Shown: positions 8,470 through 18,662 of the stretch, in pieces
Layout: each line of letters begins with the position of its first letter
Position numbering within the stretch: position 1 is the stretch's first letter
Origin: Bifidobacterium miconisargentati
GTDB lineage: Bacteria > Actinomycetota > Actinomycetes > Actinomycetales > Bifidobacteriaceae
Assembly: GCF_019331675.1 (NCBI RefSeq)
Contig: NZ_JAHBBJ010000019.1
Span: 1 to 57,584, forward strand
Direction: 5' to 3'
Length of the DNA stretch: 57,584 nucleotides
The notes under the pieces: generated by a model
Told to the model about the DNA's origin: nothing
The model's database searches: none
The model's input: only the letters and a program-made list of their open reading frames with translations
Made by a program: the position numbers and the translations under genes

Positions 8470-9041
8470 GCCCGGACGTAACGGCCGCGCCCGCACCTTC
8501 GTCTGGTGGGGTGGTATCGGCCGCCGGTCGTGACGGTGTGGCCGTGGCCGCCACGTCAGGAAATTCGCCGGACAACGCGACTGCCGCAACGCCCAGCGCC
8601 CCCGAATACGCGGCGCAGGGCGAGCCGATCGGCGCGCTGGTCTACTTCTCCTCGGCATCCGAGAACACCGCGCGATTCGTGGCCGGCTGCAAGCTGGGGG
8701 AGTACGGCATCAACGTCTACCGTGTGCCGCTCAGACCTGCGGACCCGCCGCTCAACGTGCGCGAACCATACGTCATCATGGTGCCCACGTACGGCGGCGG
8801 CGTGATCAAGAAGGCCGTGCCGATCCAAGTCAAGCGCTTCCTGAACGACCCCGCGAACCGGGCGTGGATACGCGGCGTCATCGCCTCCGGCAACACCAAC
8901 TTCGGCGAGGCGTATTGCGCAGCCGGAGACATCATCTCCGCCAAATGCCACGTGCCGTTCCTCTACAAATACGAGCTCATGGGCACCCCGGAGGACACCG
9001 CCGCCGTACGCGACGGCCTCGTCCGCTTCTTCACGTCCTGA
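8466..9041 (+). CDS. nrdI: NrdI flavodoxin-like protein
   Basis: NrdI is the flavoprotein that helps build the dimanganese-tyrosyl radical cofactor of NrdF. The conserved part runs from about residue 54 ([18 protein letters not shown]) through VPTYGGG and [13 protein letters not shown]. The GTG start overlaps the nrdH stop (GTGA). From that start the protein has about 50 extra Ala/Pro/Gly-rich N-terminal residues that standard NrdI proteins (about 135-150 residues) lack. No better start is visible inside the frame. Confidence 0.92.
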   Translation: MSPDVTAAPAPSSGGVVSAAGRDGVAVAATSGNSPDNATAATPSAPEYAAQGEPIGALVYFSSASENTARFVAGCKLGEYGINVYRVPLRPADPPLNVREPYVIMVPTYGGGVIKKAVPIQVKRFLNDPANRAWIRGVIASGNTNFGEAYCAAGDIISAKCHVPFLYKYELMGTPEDTAAVRDGLVRFFTS

Positions 9042-9049
9042 TTGGTTCT

Positions 9050-9167
9050 GGCTCCCCTCTCTGATGGGAGCTGTCGGCAAAGCCGACTGAGGGGAGTCCC
9101 GGCCAGCCTGCTTCGTGGCGCCCCTCAGTCTCGCTGCGCGAGCCAGCTCCCCTCGGGGAGGGGAGCC
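9050..9167. repeat. Inverted pair of GGCTCCCCT-type units between nrdI and nrdE
   Basis: The left unit GGCTCCCCTCTCTGATGGGAGC...GTCGGCaaaGCCGAC...TGAGGGGAG faces a right unit ending AGCTCCCCTCGGGGAGGGGAGCC. The two are arms of one large imperfect palindrome. It splits nrdI from nrdE inside an apparent operon. Confidence 0.75.
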
Positions 9168-9239
9168 AGAAAAACAAACGTGTCCCTGCACGGCAACTCG
9201 CTTACGACCCATCCACCAACTCCAAACCCCCGAATCACT

Positions 9240-11438
9240 ATGACCGATTTCACCAACACCGGCCTGTCGCTGGACAACACCGCCGCAACCGCCGCCGAAC
9301 GCACCAACGACCCGTCCCGCGACTACCACGCGCTCAACGCGATGCTCAACCTGTACGATGCGGACGGCAAGATCCAGTTCGACAAGGACAAGGCCGCCGA
9401 GCGCGCGTACGTCACCGAACACGTGGCCCCCAACACCGTGACCTTCGACTCCACCGTCGAGCGCCTGAACTACCTCATCGAGCACCAGTACTACAACCCC
9501 GCGGTGTTCGACCAGTACTCCGCCGACTTCCTGGATAGCTTCTACGAGCACGCCGAATCCACCGGCTTCGAATTCGGCACGTTCCTCGGCGCCTTCAAGT
9601 TCTTCACCTCCTACGCGCTCAAGACCTTCGACGGCAAGCGCTACCTCGAGGACTTCCCGCAGCGTTGCGCCGCCGTGGCCCTCGAACTGGCCGCCGGCGA
9701 CGAGCGGCAGGCGATCGCGTACGTGGACGAGATGCTCGCCGGCCGATTCCAGCCGGCCACGCCCACGTTCCTCAACCTCGGCAAGGCCCAGCGCGGCGAG
9801 CCGGTGAGCTGCTTCCTGGTGCGCATCGAAGACAACATGGAATCCATCTCCCGCGGCATCAACGCGGCCCTGCAACTGTCCAAGCGCGGTGGCGGCGTGG
9901 CCCTGCTGCTGAGCAACCTGCGCGAGCTCGGCGCGCCCATCAAGCACATCGAGAACCAGTCCAGCGGCGTGATCCCGGTCATGAAACTGCTGGAAGACTC
10001 CTTCTCCTACGCCAACCAGCTCGGCGCGCGCCAGGGCGCGGGCGCGGTCTACCTCAACGCCCATCACCCGGACATCCTGCGCTTCCTGGACACCAAGCGC
10101 GAGAACGCGGACGAGAAGATCCGCATCAAGTCCCTGGCCCTCGGCGTGGTGATCCCGGACATCACCTTCGAACTGGCCAAGCGCAAGGAGCAGATGGCCC
10201 TGTTCAGCCCGTACGACGTGGAGCGCGTCTACGGCAAGCCCTTCGCGGACATCTCCGTCACCGAACACTACGAGGAGATGCTGGCGGACGATCGCATCAA
10301 GAAGACTTACATCGACGCCCGCAAGTTCTTCACCACCATCGCCGAACTGCAGTTCGAATCCGGCTACCCGTACATCGTGTTCGAGGACACGGTCAACCGC
10401 GCGAACCCCATCGAGGGCCGCGTGACCATGTCCAACCTGTGCTCCGAGATCCTGCAGGTGCAGGAGCCGAGCACCTATCACGAGGATCTGAGCTACGACC
10501 ATGTGGGCCGCGACGTGTCCTGCAACCTCGGCTCGCTGAACATCGCCAAGGCGATGGGCGGCGGCCTGGCCGGCGCCGTCGAGACCGCGATCCGCGCGCT
10601 CACCTCCGTGGCCGAGCACACGAGCATCAACGCCGTGCCCTCGATCCGCCGCGCCAACGAGGAGGGTCACGCCATCGGCCTTGGCCAGATGAACCTGCAC
10701 GGCTTCCTGGCCCGCGAAGGCATCATGTACGGCTCCGAGGAGGGCCTCGACTTCACGGACATGTACTTTATGACCGTGGCCTACCATGCCTACCGCGCCT
10801 CGCACGCGCTCGCCGTGGAGCACGGCCAGGCGTTCAAGAGCTTCCCGACCTCCGCGTACGCCAAGCCGGCCGGCCAGGGCAACTACTTCGACAAGTACAC
10901 CGACGGCCGCCGTTCGCTCGAGCCGCGCACCGCTTGCGTCCGCGAGCTGTTCGCTCGCTTCGGCGTCGCGATCCCCACGGTCGACGACTGGAAGGAACTG
11001 CAGGCCGCGATCATCCGCGACGGCATCTACAACCAGAACCTGCAGGCCGTGCCGCCCACCGGCTCCATCTCGTACATCAACCACTCCACGAGCTCGATCC
11101 ACCCGATCGCCTCGATGATCGAGATCCGCAAGGAAGGCAAGATCGGCCGCGTCTACTACCCGGCCGCCTACATGACCAACGACAATCTGGAGTACTACAA
11201 GGACGCCTACGAGATCGGCTGGAAGGCCATCGTGGACACCTATGCCGAAGCCACCCAGCACGTCGACCAGGGCCTCTCCCTGACGCTGTTCTTCCCGGAC
11301 ACCGCCACCACGCGAGACCTCAACAAGGCCCAGATCTACGCTTGGCGCAAGGGCATCAAGACCCTCTACTACATCCGCATCCGCCAGCAGGCCCTGGAAG
11401 GCACTGAAGTGGCCGGCTGCGTCTCCTGCATGCTCTGA
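9240..11438 (+). CDS. nrdE: Class Ib ribonucleotide reductase, alpha subunit NrdE
   Basis: The 732-residue catalytic subunit reduces ribonucleoside diphosphates to deoxy forms. Visible signatures are the N-terminal domain starting near [13 protein letters not shown], the active-site set NLCSEI and [28 protein letters not shown], and the C-terminal redox pair CVSCML that exchanges with NrdH. The start at 9240 matches the family N-terminus ([13 protein letters not shown]). The frame stays open upstream through the repeat to 9042, and no clear Shine-Dalgarno precedes 9240, which is odd for a highly expressed gene. It is followed at once by an inverted-repeat element. Confidence 0.96.
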   Translation: MTDFTNTGLSLDNTAATAAERTNDPSRDYHALNAMLNLYDADGKIQFDKDKAAERAYVTEHVAPNTVTFDSTVERLNYLIEHQYYNPAVFDQYSADFLDSFYEHAESTGFEFGTFLGAFKFFTSYALKTFDGKRYLEDFPQRCAAVALELAAGDERQAIAYVDEMLAGRFQPATPTFLNLGKAQRGEPVSCFLVRIEDNMESISRGINAALQLSKRGGGVALLLSNLRELGAPIKHIENQSSGVIPVMKLLEDSFSYANQLGARQGAGAVYLNAHHPDILRFLDTKRENADEKIRIKSLALGVVIPDITFELAKRKEQMALFSPYDVERVYGKPFADISVTEHYEEMLADDRIKKTYIDARKFFTTIAELQFESGYPYIVFEDTVNRANPIEGRVTMSNLCSEILQVQEPSTYHEDLSYDHVGRDVSCNLGSLNIAKAMGGGLAGAVETAIRALTSVAEHTSINAVPSIRRANEEGHAIGLGQMNLHGFLAREGIMYGSEEGLDFTDMYFMTVAYHAYRASHALAVEHGQAFKSFPTSAYAKPAGQGNYFDKYTDGRRSLEPRTACVRELFARFGVAIPTVDDWKELQAAIIRDGIYNQNLQAVPPTGSISYINHSTSSIHPIASMIEIRKEGKIGRVYYPAAYMTNDNLEYYKDAYEIGWKAIVDTYAEATQHVDQGLSLTLFFPDTATTRDLNKAQIYAWRKGIKTLYYIRIRQQALEGTEVAGCVSCML

Positions 11439-11624
11439 CAGAATCGCGAATGATGGAGCGTATACCGTCTTTCTGCGGCACTCGACGTACCTATTGCGCT
11501 GACGCGCAATCGTCGCAGCGAAGTTGCTCCCCTCGCCTAGGGACAGCCCACTGGGCTGTCCCTTATACGGCTCAGCACCTTCGGCCTTAGACGGCGGTCT
11601 CCGCACACATCATTCGCGATTCTG
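11439..11624. repeat. 3'-end element with perfect 17-bp terminal inverted repeats
   Basis: CAGAATCGCGAATGATG starts at the base after the nrdE stop and returns as its exact complement at 11608-11624. The interior holds ATTGCGCtgacGCGCAAT and GGGACAGCCCactGGGCTGTCCC. The latter is very similar to GGAAACAGCCCactGGGCTGTTTCC in the element behind the sugar permease gene (52806-52997). The central hairpin could terminate or attenuate transcription. Confidence 0.65.
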
Positions 11625-11720
11625 CCCGCTGGTGATCTGATGTCCTTGGTGCCTTCTCTCGGTGCGCCTAGAGGCCACACGCATCAGACAATCAGAGTCC
11701 GTTCTCGTTGACCACTCTCT

Positions 11721-11879
11721 GGCTCCCCTCTCTGAGGGGAGCTGTCGCCCGCAGGGTGACTGAGGGGAGTCTCATCGCAGCGGAACTCCCCTCAGTCAGC
11801 TGTCGCTGACAACTCAGCCGCAATTGCGGACGGACTTCGTTCGCATTTTGTTGGCAATGCCCTCACAGAGAGGGAAGCC
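11721..11879. repeat. GGCTCCCCT-type palindromic element between nrdE and nrdF
   Basis: The left unit is GGCTCCCCTCTCTGAGGGGAGC with TGAGGGGAG. The right part ends in a degenerate inverted unit. The interior shares a stretch (CGGACTTCGTTCGCATTTTG region) with the elements at 305-528 and 16865-17010. Confidence 0.7.
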
Positions 11880-11919
11880 AGAGAAACCGCATGTCTTCAA
11901 CCCACCGCACCAACCGTAA

Positions 11920-12927
<1,008 letters not shown>

Positions 12928-12976
12928 CGCCTACCGCGGAAACGGTAATCGCCCGGCATTGTGCCGAAATACCATC

Positions 12977-13089
12977 CAACGGACTGTATGTTCGCGTCTC
13001 AACGAGGCCGGCGCGAACATACAGTCCGTTGAGGGCCGCGAAACGACTGTAAGTTCGCGTGACCATCGTTCGGACGCGAACATACAGTC
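12977..13089. repeat. Two tandem hairpins built on GACTGTATGTTCGCG (set C)
   Basis: Hairpin 1 (12977-13031) has perfect 20-bp arms, and hairpin 2 (13045-13089) 16-bp arms with one mismatch. Both arms carry the same core, so four copies of about 15 bp lie in alternating orientation. They sit between the convergent nrdF and histidine kinase genes and may serve as terminators. Confidence 0.75.
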
Positions 13090-13120
13090 TGTTCGGCTGG
13101 TCCTGGAGCTGCGTTTTCGG

Positions 13121-13165
13121 TTCGTCCGGTTCGTCCGGTCCGTTCGGTCCGTCCGGTCCGTCCGG
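13121..13165. repeat. 9-bp minisatellite, five units
   Basis: Five tandem units of TYCGTYCGG, slightly diverged, with a partial sixth to about 13177. They lie in the convergent spacer between nrdF and the kinase. The remaining sequence to 13275 shows nothing further. Confidence 0.75.
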
Positions 13166-13275
13166 TTCGCCGTCCGGTGCCAGCCCGTACTGGTCCGGCA
13201 ACCGCCTGATGAGTCACTGGGGTATTCGTGCGGTTACGGTCGTTCGACCGTGCCTTAGCGTGACCGGAGCCCCGC

Positions 13276-14604
13276 CTACCGCGGAATCAGCACCGTGAGC
13301 ACGAACCAGTGGTCCTCGGTGCGGATCGTCACCTCGCCGCCGTACTGCGCGGCGATATGACGGATCGACTTCACGCCGAACCCGTGCCGCGCGGCATCCC
13401 GCTTGGTGGTGCGCAACGCGCCCGTCGAGTCCTTCCTGAGCGTGGAGTCGTAGTAGTTCTCCACGCGGATCACCGTGAACCGCCCCTGCCCGTACAGGGC
13501 CAGCCGGATGAGCCGCTGCTGCTTGTCCGGCAGCTTGCTGGTCGCCTCGATGGCGTTGTCCAGCGCGTTGCCGAACAGCGAGGCGATGTCCATCGACGAC
13601 ATGTCCGCCAGCAGCTTGCCGTCCGCCACCGCCGTGAGCGTGATGTCCCGGTCCGCGCACGTGCGCATCTTGGTGGTCAGGATCACGTCCAGCACTGGAT
13701 TGCCGGAATGCTGCTGCGCGCTCGCCGCCGCGACCGACGCCTCCAGCTGCTCGAATCCGGCAGCCGCATGCTCCGGATCCACCTCGGCCCGCAACGCCGC
13801 GATCTGATGCTTGAGGTCATGCGCGAGCCGTCCGATGGCCTCGATGTTCTCCTTGGACGCCAGATACTCCTGATGCTGGCTGTTGAGCTGCGCGTTGATG
13901 GAGGCCAGTTCGGCGCTCGCCGCCATGCGCCGCGCCTGCTCCTGCTGGGCGTAGAGGATCGCGAACCCGCAGAAATCCACCAAGGTGCGGATGTAGAACA
14001 CCTCCTGGCCCACGGTGCCGGAGAACGGCGTGTTGGTGGAGATGAAGCTCAGGTTGCTCATGGCGAACGTCACGATGGTGATGGCCACCGTGCCCACCGA
14101 AAGTTGCAGGGTCGTGTCGGTCGGCGCATCGTGCGCGAAGTTGTTGCGTTCGATCGCCCAGGCCGCCGCGAACCCGATCGCGTACGTGGCGATCAGCACC
14201 AGCGTGGCGTACGGTTCCCTGGGCGGCATGCCGACTCCGTACTGCAGGAACGTGACCAGCTGCCAGTGCAGTGAGGCCACCAACTCCGCCAATACGAACG
14301 CGCGTGCGGTGATGTACAGGCCCTCGCGATTGCCGGTGCCGGCCCCCAACCGTACGATCGCCCACATGCCGCCGAACGCCAGCAGCATGCCGATCACCCA
14401 GAACCACAGCGGCATCGCGCCATCGAAGTACTGGATGCCGATCATGCCCGCCAGACCCAGCACGCCCACCGCGATCGTCCGCGACAGGGGCACGCGCCGG
14501 TAGATGACCAGCAGATACGTCACGCACGCCATCCATTCGCAGATGGCCGTGTAGAAGCGGGGGATGTCCGGCAGCGCGTTGGTGATGGTCGTCCCGCCCA
14601 TCAC
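13276..14604 (-). CDS. GHKL sensor histidine kinase (AgrC/quorum-sensing type)
   Basis: About 200 N-terminal residues form six or seven membrane segments with no large outer domain, as in peptide-sensing AgrC-like kinases. The phosphoacceptor region is RLAHDLKHQIAAL, the N-box is FGNALDNAIEATSK, and the glycine motif is HGFGVKSIRHIAAQYGGEV. It would phosphorylate the LytTR regulator just upstream. The start is GTG 14604 or ATG 14601; both overlap the regulator stop, so the pair is translationally coupled. The signal is unknown, and no pheromone-like precursor gene was recognised nearby. Confidence 0.9.
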   Translation of the reverse strand: MMGGTTITNALPDIPRFYTAICEWMACVTYLLVIYRRVPLSRTIAVGVLGLAGMIGIQYFDGAMPLWFWVIGMLLAFGGMWAIVRLGAGTGNREGLYITARAFVLAELVASLHWQLVTFLQYGVGMPPREPYATLVLIATYAIGFAAAWAIERNNFAHDAPTDTTLQLSVGTVAITIVTFAMSNLSFISTNTPFSGTVGQEVFYIRTLVDFCGFAILYAQQEQARRMAASAELASINAQLNSQHQEYLASKENIEAIGRLAHDLKHQIAALRAEVDPEHAAAGFEQLEASVAAASAQQHSGNPVLDVILTTKMRTCADRDITLTAVADGKLLADMSSMDIASLFGNALDNAIEATSKLPDKQQRLIRLALYGQGRFTVIRVENYYDSTLRKDSTGALRTTKRDAARHGFGVKSIRHIAAQYGGEVTIRTEDHWFVLTVLIPR

Positions 14605-15452
14605 GCGGCTCCTGTCCCGGTCGCAGCGGTCTGGCCGTCTGCCGGCCGTTCGTCAGCGCCGGTCTCACCGGTTCCGGTACCGACACCACCGGTACCGACA
14701 CCACCGGCACCGGCTCCGATGCCGGCCCGTGCGGTCGGCCCGGCCGCGCCCATGTAGTTCGTCAGCGCGGTCAGAAACGCCTTCTTGCGGGGCCGGCTCA
14801 CCCGCAGCAGCTCGCCGTTCGACATCACGCAGTCCTGCCCATCCACGCCCACCACATGCCTGAGGTTCACCAGATAGCAGGAGTTGGAACGGAAGAAGTC
14901 CTGCTCGGCCAGCCGCTCCTCGAAATCCTTCAGCGTGCCGGACACCGAGAGCTTGCCATCCAACGTATGCACGATGATGGTGTGCCGGATCGACTCGATA
15001 TACACCACATCCGCCAGCTCCAGCCGGATCTGCCGCCCGCCGGCCTCGATGAGCAGCGACCCGTCCGAACGGCGGCGCACCATATCGATGGACCGCTTGA
15101 GCTCCTGACGGAACGCGAAGTACGGCACCGGCTTGAGCAGGTATGAGAGCGCCTGCACCTGATATCCGTTGATGGCGTACTGCGGGGCCGCCGTGATGAA
15201 CACGATCACCACCGAATCGTCGCGCTCGCGGATCCGGCGCGCCGCGGACATGCCGTCCAGGTGCGCCATCTCGATGTCCAGGAAAAGGATGTCGTACGTG
15301 GGCGTGTACTGCTCCACGATGGCCTCGCCGTCGTCGAACACGGCGACCGTGAACTCCACGCCCGTCTCGCTGCGATATTGATTGAGGTAGTCCAGTATCC
15401 GCTGGCATGCCACCGGGTCATCCTCGACCACGCCGACCCTGACGCTGCGCAT
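14601..15452 (-). CDS. LytTR-family response regulator
   Basis: The 283-residue protein has a receiver domain (residues 1-115: VGVVEDDPVAC, phosphoacceptor in DILFLDIEM, conserved Lys in LLKPVPY) and a LytTR DNA-binding domain (about 130-235: IRLELADVVYIESIRHTIIV ... RSNSCYLVNLRHVVG). The last 45 residues are a Gly/Thr/Ala-rich tail partly encoded by a 15-bp tandem duplication, which is not part of the family. The ATG at 15452 is chosen because AGGAGGT lies 7 nt upstream; an in-frame ATG at 15485 is weaker. It forms an operon with the kinase. Confidence 0.92.
   Translation of the reverse strand: MRSVRVGVVEDDPVACQRILDYLNQYRSETGVEFTVAVFDDGEAIVEQYTPTYDILFLDIEMAHLDGMSAARRIRERDDSVVIVFITAAPQYAINGYQVQALSYLLKPVPYFAFRQELKRSIDMVRRRSDGSLLIEAGGRQIRLELADVVYIESIRHTIIVHTLDGKLSVSGTLKDFEERLAEQDFFRSNSCYLVNLRHVVGVDGQDCVMSNGELLRVSRPRKKAFLTALTNYMGAAGPTARAGIGAGAGGVGTGGVGTGTGETGADERPADGQTAATGTGAA
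14676..14705. repeat. 15-bp in-frame tandem duplication in the regulator's C-terminal tail
   Basis: GGTACCGACACCACC occurs twice head-to-tail, with partial copies on both sides. On the coding strand it adds GGVGT units. Copy-number change would keep the reading frame and only lengthen the Gly-rich tail. Confidence 0.7.
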
Positions 15453-15674
15453 CGCCGCACCTCCTGCCATGTCCTTTACCTGCAAATCCTAACCCAGTCG
15501 CCCCGATAACCGGGGGAGCCGGTGCGCAGACTGCCATTTTCGGCAGCTGTTCTGCCGTGGGGCGCCCGTGGAATCGCCGAAGAGTCCCGTATGATGCGGC
15601 GGCCGTCCATCGACCCCGCCCGAATGCCGCCCGCGCTCTGGCGAACGTTCGCATCGTGGCGTTACGCTGGATAT

Positions 15675-16856
15675 ATGGAACATGATCCGTTGGTCAGCAT
15701 CATCATCCCGGTGTACAAAGTCGAACGCTATCTTGACGAATGCGTGGCGAGCGTGACCGCGCAGACGTACCCCAACCTCGAGATCCTGCTGGTGGACGAC
15801 GGCTCCCCGGACCGCTGTCCGGCCATGTGCGACGCCTGGGCCGCCAAGGACGGTCGCATCAAGGTCATCCACAAACCCAACGGAGGCCTGTCCGACGCGC
15901 GCAACGCCGGCATCGCCAAGGCCACCGGCGCGTACATCTATTTCGCCGACTCGGACGACACCGTGGCTCCCACGCTGGTCCAGGACTGCCTCGACGCCAT
16001 GCGCGACTACGACGCGGACCTGGTGATGTTCCAGTTCGACACCATCTCCGAGAATGACAAGCCGCTGCTGTCCAGCTACCGCCACAACGACTACTCCGAA
16101 GTGCAGGTCCTGACCCCGGTCGAGGCCATCAAAAAGCAGGTCAAGGCCGAGATCGACGGCTATTTCTGGGCGTTCCTGGCCCCGGCCTCCACCTACCAGA
16201 ACACCGGGTTCGCCTTTCCCGTGGGCCGCAAGATCGAGGACCTCTCCCGCATCTGCAACGTGATCGGTGAGGCCACGCGCGTGGTGCGTCTGCCCAAGGC
16301 CCTCTACCACTACCGCATGCGCGAAGGCTCCATCACCGCCAGCTGGGACCCGCAGCTCACCCGCGACTGGACCCGCGCCGCCGATGACCGCGAGGAGTAC
16401 ATCGTCCACCGATTCCCCGAGCTCAAGGGCTTCATGACCCTTCAGCAGCTCAACTTCTTCGCCAACCTCGACTACGAGACCATCCGTCAGTCGCTCATCG
16501 CCGGGCTCAAGATCGACCCCGAGGACGCGGACGCCCTGCGCCGTCGCATCGAGGGGCTCGCCAAGTCCGCCGACGAAGGCGACGAGCCCATTCCGGAGAC
16601 CCTGCGCGAACTGCTGGGCCTGCTGAAGATGGGCGTCGCCCACCTCGCCGATGGCGCGGCCGGGGCCGCCGCGGCCAAACCCGCTGTCCTGCCTGACGAC
16701 GATACCGATCCGACGCTGCTCGAACGATTCCGCGACATGCGCGAGGACTGGCGCCAGCTGCGCATCCAGCGCATCGAGGCCGCCGAGGAACGCCGTGACG
16801 AGCGCAAGGCCGAGCGTGAGGCCCACCGCAACGGCGTCACCTTCGAACAGGAGTGA
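15675..16856 (+). CDS. Family 2 glycosyltransferase
   Basis: The 393-residue protein is a GT-A-fold inverting transferase. The N-terminal motif VSIIIPVYKVERYLDECVAS is followed by LLVDDGSPD, GGLSDARNAGIAKATG and the metal-binding FADSDD. It probably adds a sugar to a cell-surface polysaccharide or glycolipid; the acceptor is unknown. The last 55 residues are a charged, probably helical segment rich in Arg/Glu. The start at 15675 fits a leaderless mRNA: TACGCT ends 6 nt before the ATG, there is no Shine-Dalgarno, and the homology begins at once. It stands alone between a minus-strand operon and repeats. Confidence 0.9.
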   Translation: MEHDPLVSIIIPVYKVERYLDECVASVTAQTYPNLEILLVDDGSPDRCPAMCDAWAAKDGRIKVIHKPNGGLSDARNAGIAKATGAYIYFADSDDTVAPTLVQDCLDAMRDYDADLVMFQFDTISENDKPLLSSYRHNDYSEVQVLTPVEAIKKQVKAEIDGYFWAFLAPASTYQNTGFAFPVGRKIEDLSRICNVIGEATRVVRLPKALYHYRMREGSITASWDPQLTRDWTRAADDREEYIVHRFPELKGFMTLQQLNFFANLDYETIRQSLIAGLKIDPEDADALRRRIEGLAKSADEGDEPIPETLRELLGLLKMGVAHLADGAAGAAAAKPAVLPDDDTDPTLLERFRDMREDWRQLRIQRIEAAEERRDERKAEREAHRNGVTFEQE

Positions 16857-16864
16857 TTCATTTC

Positions 16865-17010
16865 GGCTCCCCTCTGTGAGGACATTGCCGTGAAGCAAAC
16901 GGCGGAGCTGTTTGCAGGCAATGTGCGAGACGACAGTCGAGCCAACAAAATGCGAACGAAGTTCGTCCGCAATTACGGCTGAGCTGTCGGCGCAGCCGAC
17001 TGAGGGGAGC
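16865..17010. repeat. GGCTCCCCT-type element with an internal module
   Basis: It begins GGCTCCCCTCTGTGAGG and ends GAGCTGTCGGCGCAGCCGAC-TGAGGGGAGC. Between these lies the module also seen at 305-528 and 11721-11879 (CAACAAAATGCGAACGAAGT), here in the opposite orientation to 11721-11879. It follows the glycosyltransferase gene. Confidence 0.7.
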
Positions 17011-17124
17011 CCAGACCGGTTGGTGTTTGTCGGCATCCGAGAGCCGACGAACACCCCGTTAGACACCCCACCGGGGATCGCCTGACACGCGACACGCGAT
17101 GCGAAAGTTTTCGCGCGTCTGTCC

Positions 17125-17152
17125 TTGAGTTTGTACGAGGGCCGTGTATAGT
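17125..17152 (+). promoter_or_regulatory. Promoter of the sugar-ABC ATPase gene
   Basis: TTGAGT (17125-17130) and TATAGT (17147-17152) are 16 nt apart, the best sigma-70-like promoter in this region. It gives a 5' untranslated leader of about 170 nt containing a GAGGCAcgtaccTGCCTC hairpin just before the ribosome site GAAAGGA. Confidence 0.65.
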
Positions 17153-17328
17153 GAGTGGTGGCTCAACGAAGAGAACCTTCACTGAACCAGGAAAAGTGAA
17201 CGCTGAGGCTTGCAGTTCCCGGAAGCAATGTAGTAGATGGCTACGGTAGGTCGAAGCATAGTAATAACCACAAATCCCTTTACAACGGATCGTGAGGCAC
17301 GTACCTGCCTCTGAAAGGATTAGTAATT

Positions 17329-18456
17329 ATGGCAGAAGTCGTTTTCGACCACGTCACTCGTATCTACCCGGGCAACGATAAGCCCTCCGTGGATGATCTG
17401 AATCTTGATATCAAGGATGGCGAGTTCCTCGTCCTCGTCGGCCCTTCCGGCTGTGGTAAGTCCACCACCCTGCGCATGCTCGCCGGCCTGGAAGAGGTCA
17501 ACAAGGGCCGCATCCTCATCGGTGGCAAGGACGTCACCACGATGCAGCCGAAGGACCGCGACATCGCAATGGTGTTCCAGAACTACGCTCTGTACCCGCA
17601 CATGACCGTCGCGGACAACATGGGCTTCGCTCTGAAGATCGCCGGCACCCCGAAGGATGAGATCCGCAAGCGCGTCGAGAAGGCCGCTGAGATCCTCGAC
17701 CTGACCGAGTACCTCGACCGCAAGCCGAAGGCTCTGTCCGGTGGTCAGCGTCAGCGTGTGGCCATGGGCCGTGCAATCGTCCGTGAGCCGAAGGTCTTCC
17801 TCATGGATGAGCCGCTGTCCAACCTCGACGCCAAGCTCCGTGTCCAGACCCGTACCCAGATCGCCGCTCTGCAGCGTCAGCTGGGTGTCACCACCCTGTA
17901 CGTGACCCACGATCAGACCGAGGCTCTGACGATGGGCGATCGCATCGCCGTCATCAAGCTCGGCATCCTGCAGCAGGTCGGCGCCCCGACCGAGCTGTAC
18001 GATCGCCCGGCCAACGTCTTCGTCGCCGGCTTCATCGGCTCCCCGTCGATGAACCTGAACACCCACCCGGTGGTCAACGGCAAGGCGAAGATCGGTGAGG
18101 ACACCGTGGACCTGCCGGCTGAGGCCGTCAACAAGCTCACCCCGGAGGACAACAACCAGATCGTGGTCGGCTTCCGTCCTGAGGACGCTGGCCTGGCTCC
18201 GGCCGACGACCCGAACGCCTTCTCCCTGAAGGTCGTGAACGTCGAGGATCTGGGCTCCGATGGCTACATCTACGGCAACATCATCACCGATGGCTCCGCT
18301 GCCGAGGCCTCTCAGGTCATGTCCGACCAGAACAAGCTCACCACGATTCGTGTGAACCCGCGTGCGCTTCCGAAGGTCGGCGCCACCGTCAAGATCAAGA
18401 TCGATCCGGCCAAGATGCACCTGTTCGCTCCGTCGACCGAGCTGCGTCTGAACTAG
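17329..18456 (+). CDS. ABC transporter ATP-binding protein for sugar uptake (MsmK/UgpC type)
   Basis: The 375-residue ATPase has Walker [10 protein letters not shown], signature [14 protein letters not shown], Walker [13 protein letters not shown], the switch His in VTHDQTEAL, and a C-terminal OB/TOBE regulatory domain (from about residue 240), as in MalK, UgpC and MsmK. These power CUT1-type sugar importers. No binding-protein or permease gene is adjacent, and the alpha-galactoside transporter at 49721-52820 lacks an ATPase, so this one probably serves several importers. Codon use (many CGT, GCT) differs from its neighbours and suggests high expression. It has its own promoter, a long leader and a strong terminator. 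Confidence 0.93.
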   Translation: MAEVVFDHVTRIYPGNDKPSVDDLNLDIKDGEFLVLVGPSGCGKSTTLRMLAGLEEVNKGRILIGGKDVTTMQPKDRDIAMVFQNYALYPHMTVADNMGFALKIAGTPKDEIRKRVEKAAEILDLTEYLDRKPKALSGGQRQRVAMGRAIVREPKVFLMDEPLSNLDAKLRVQTRTQIAALQRQLGVTTLYVTHDQTEALTMGDRIAVIKLGILQQVGAPTELYDRPANVFVAGFIGSPSMNLNTHPVVNGKAKIGEDTVDLPAEAVNKLTPEDNNQIVVGFRPEDAGLAPADDPNAFSLKVVNVEDLGSDGYIYGNIITDGSAAEASQVMSDQNKLTTIRVNPRALPKVGATVKIKIDPAKMHLFAPSTELRLN

Positions 18457-18554
18457 TCGATCGCCGGTCACGGCGTAGATACACTTGGCGAGGTCTAACC
18501 GCTTCGTCAACCATTAAACGAGGTTGTTCTCTTCCTCTCTTATGACCTCGTTGG

Positions 18555-18582
18555 AAAAGCCCCGCATAGCTGCGGGGCTTTT
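18555..18582 (+). terminator. Rho-independent terminator
   Basis: AAAAGCCCCGCA-tagc-TGCGGGGCTTTT, followed by CTTG, about 100 nt after the ATPase stop. Confidence 0.9.
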
Positions 18583-18662
18583 CTTGTATTGGCTGTGAAT
18601 GTTGCAACCGTTCGCACCGCCGTTTGGCCCGGACATCCCCGATGCGCCGTAAAATCGAACAC

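Noticed and set aside
8556..11606. Minus-strand open frame of 1016 codons opposite nrdI/nrdE
   Set aside because: It is an antisense shadow. The plus strand encodes NrdI and NrdE with all catalytic motifs.
13115..13201. Collagen-like small protein encoded by the 9-bp repeat
   Set aside because: Frames are open on both strands simply because the repeat length is a multiple of three. There is no start signal, signal peptide or homology.
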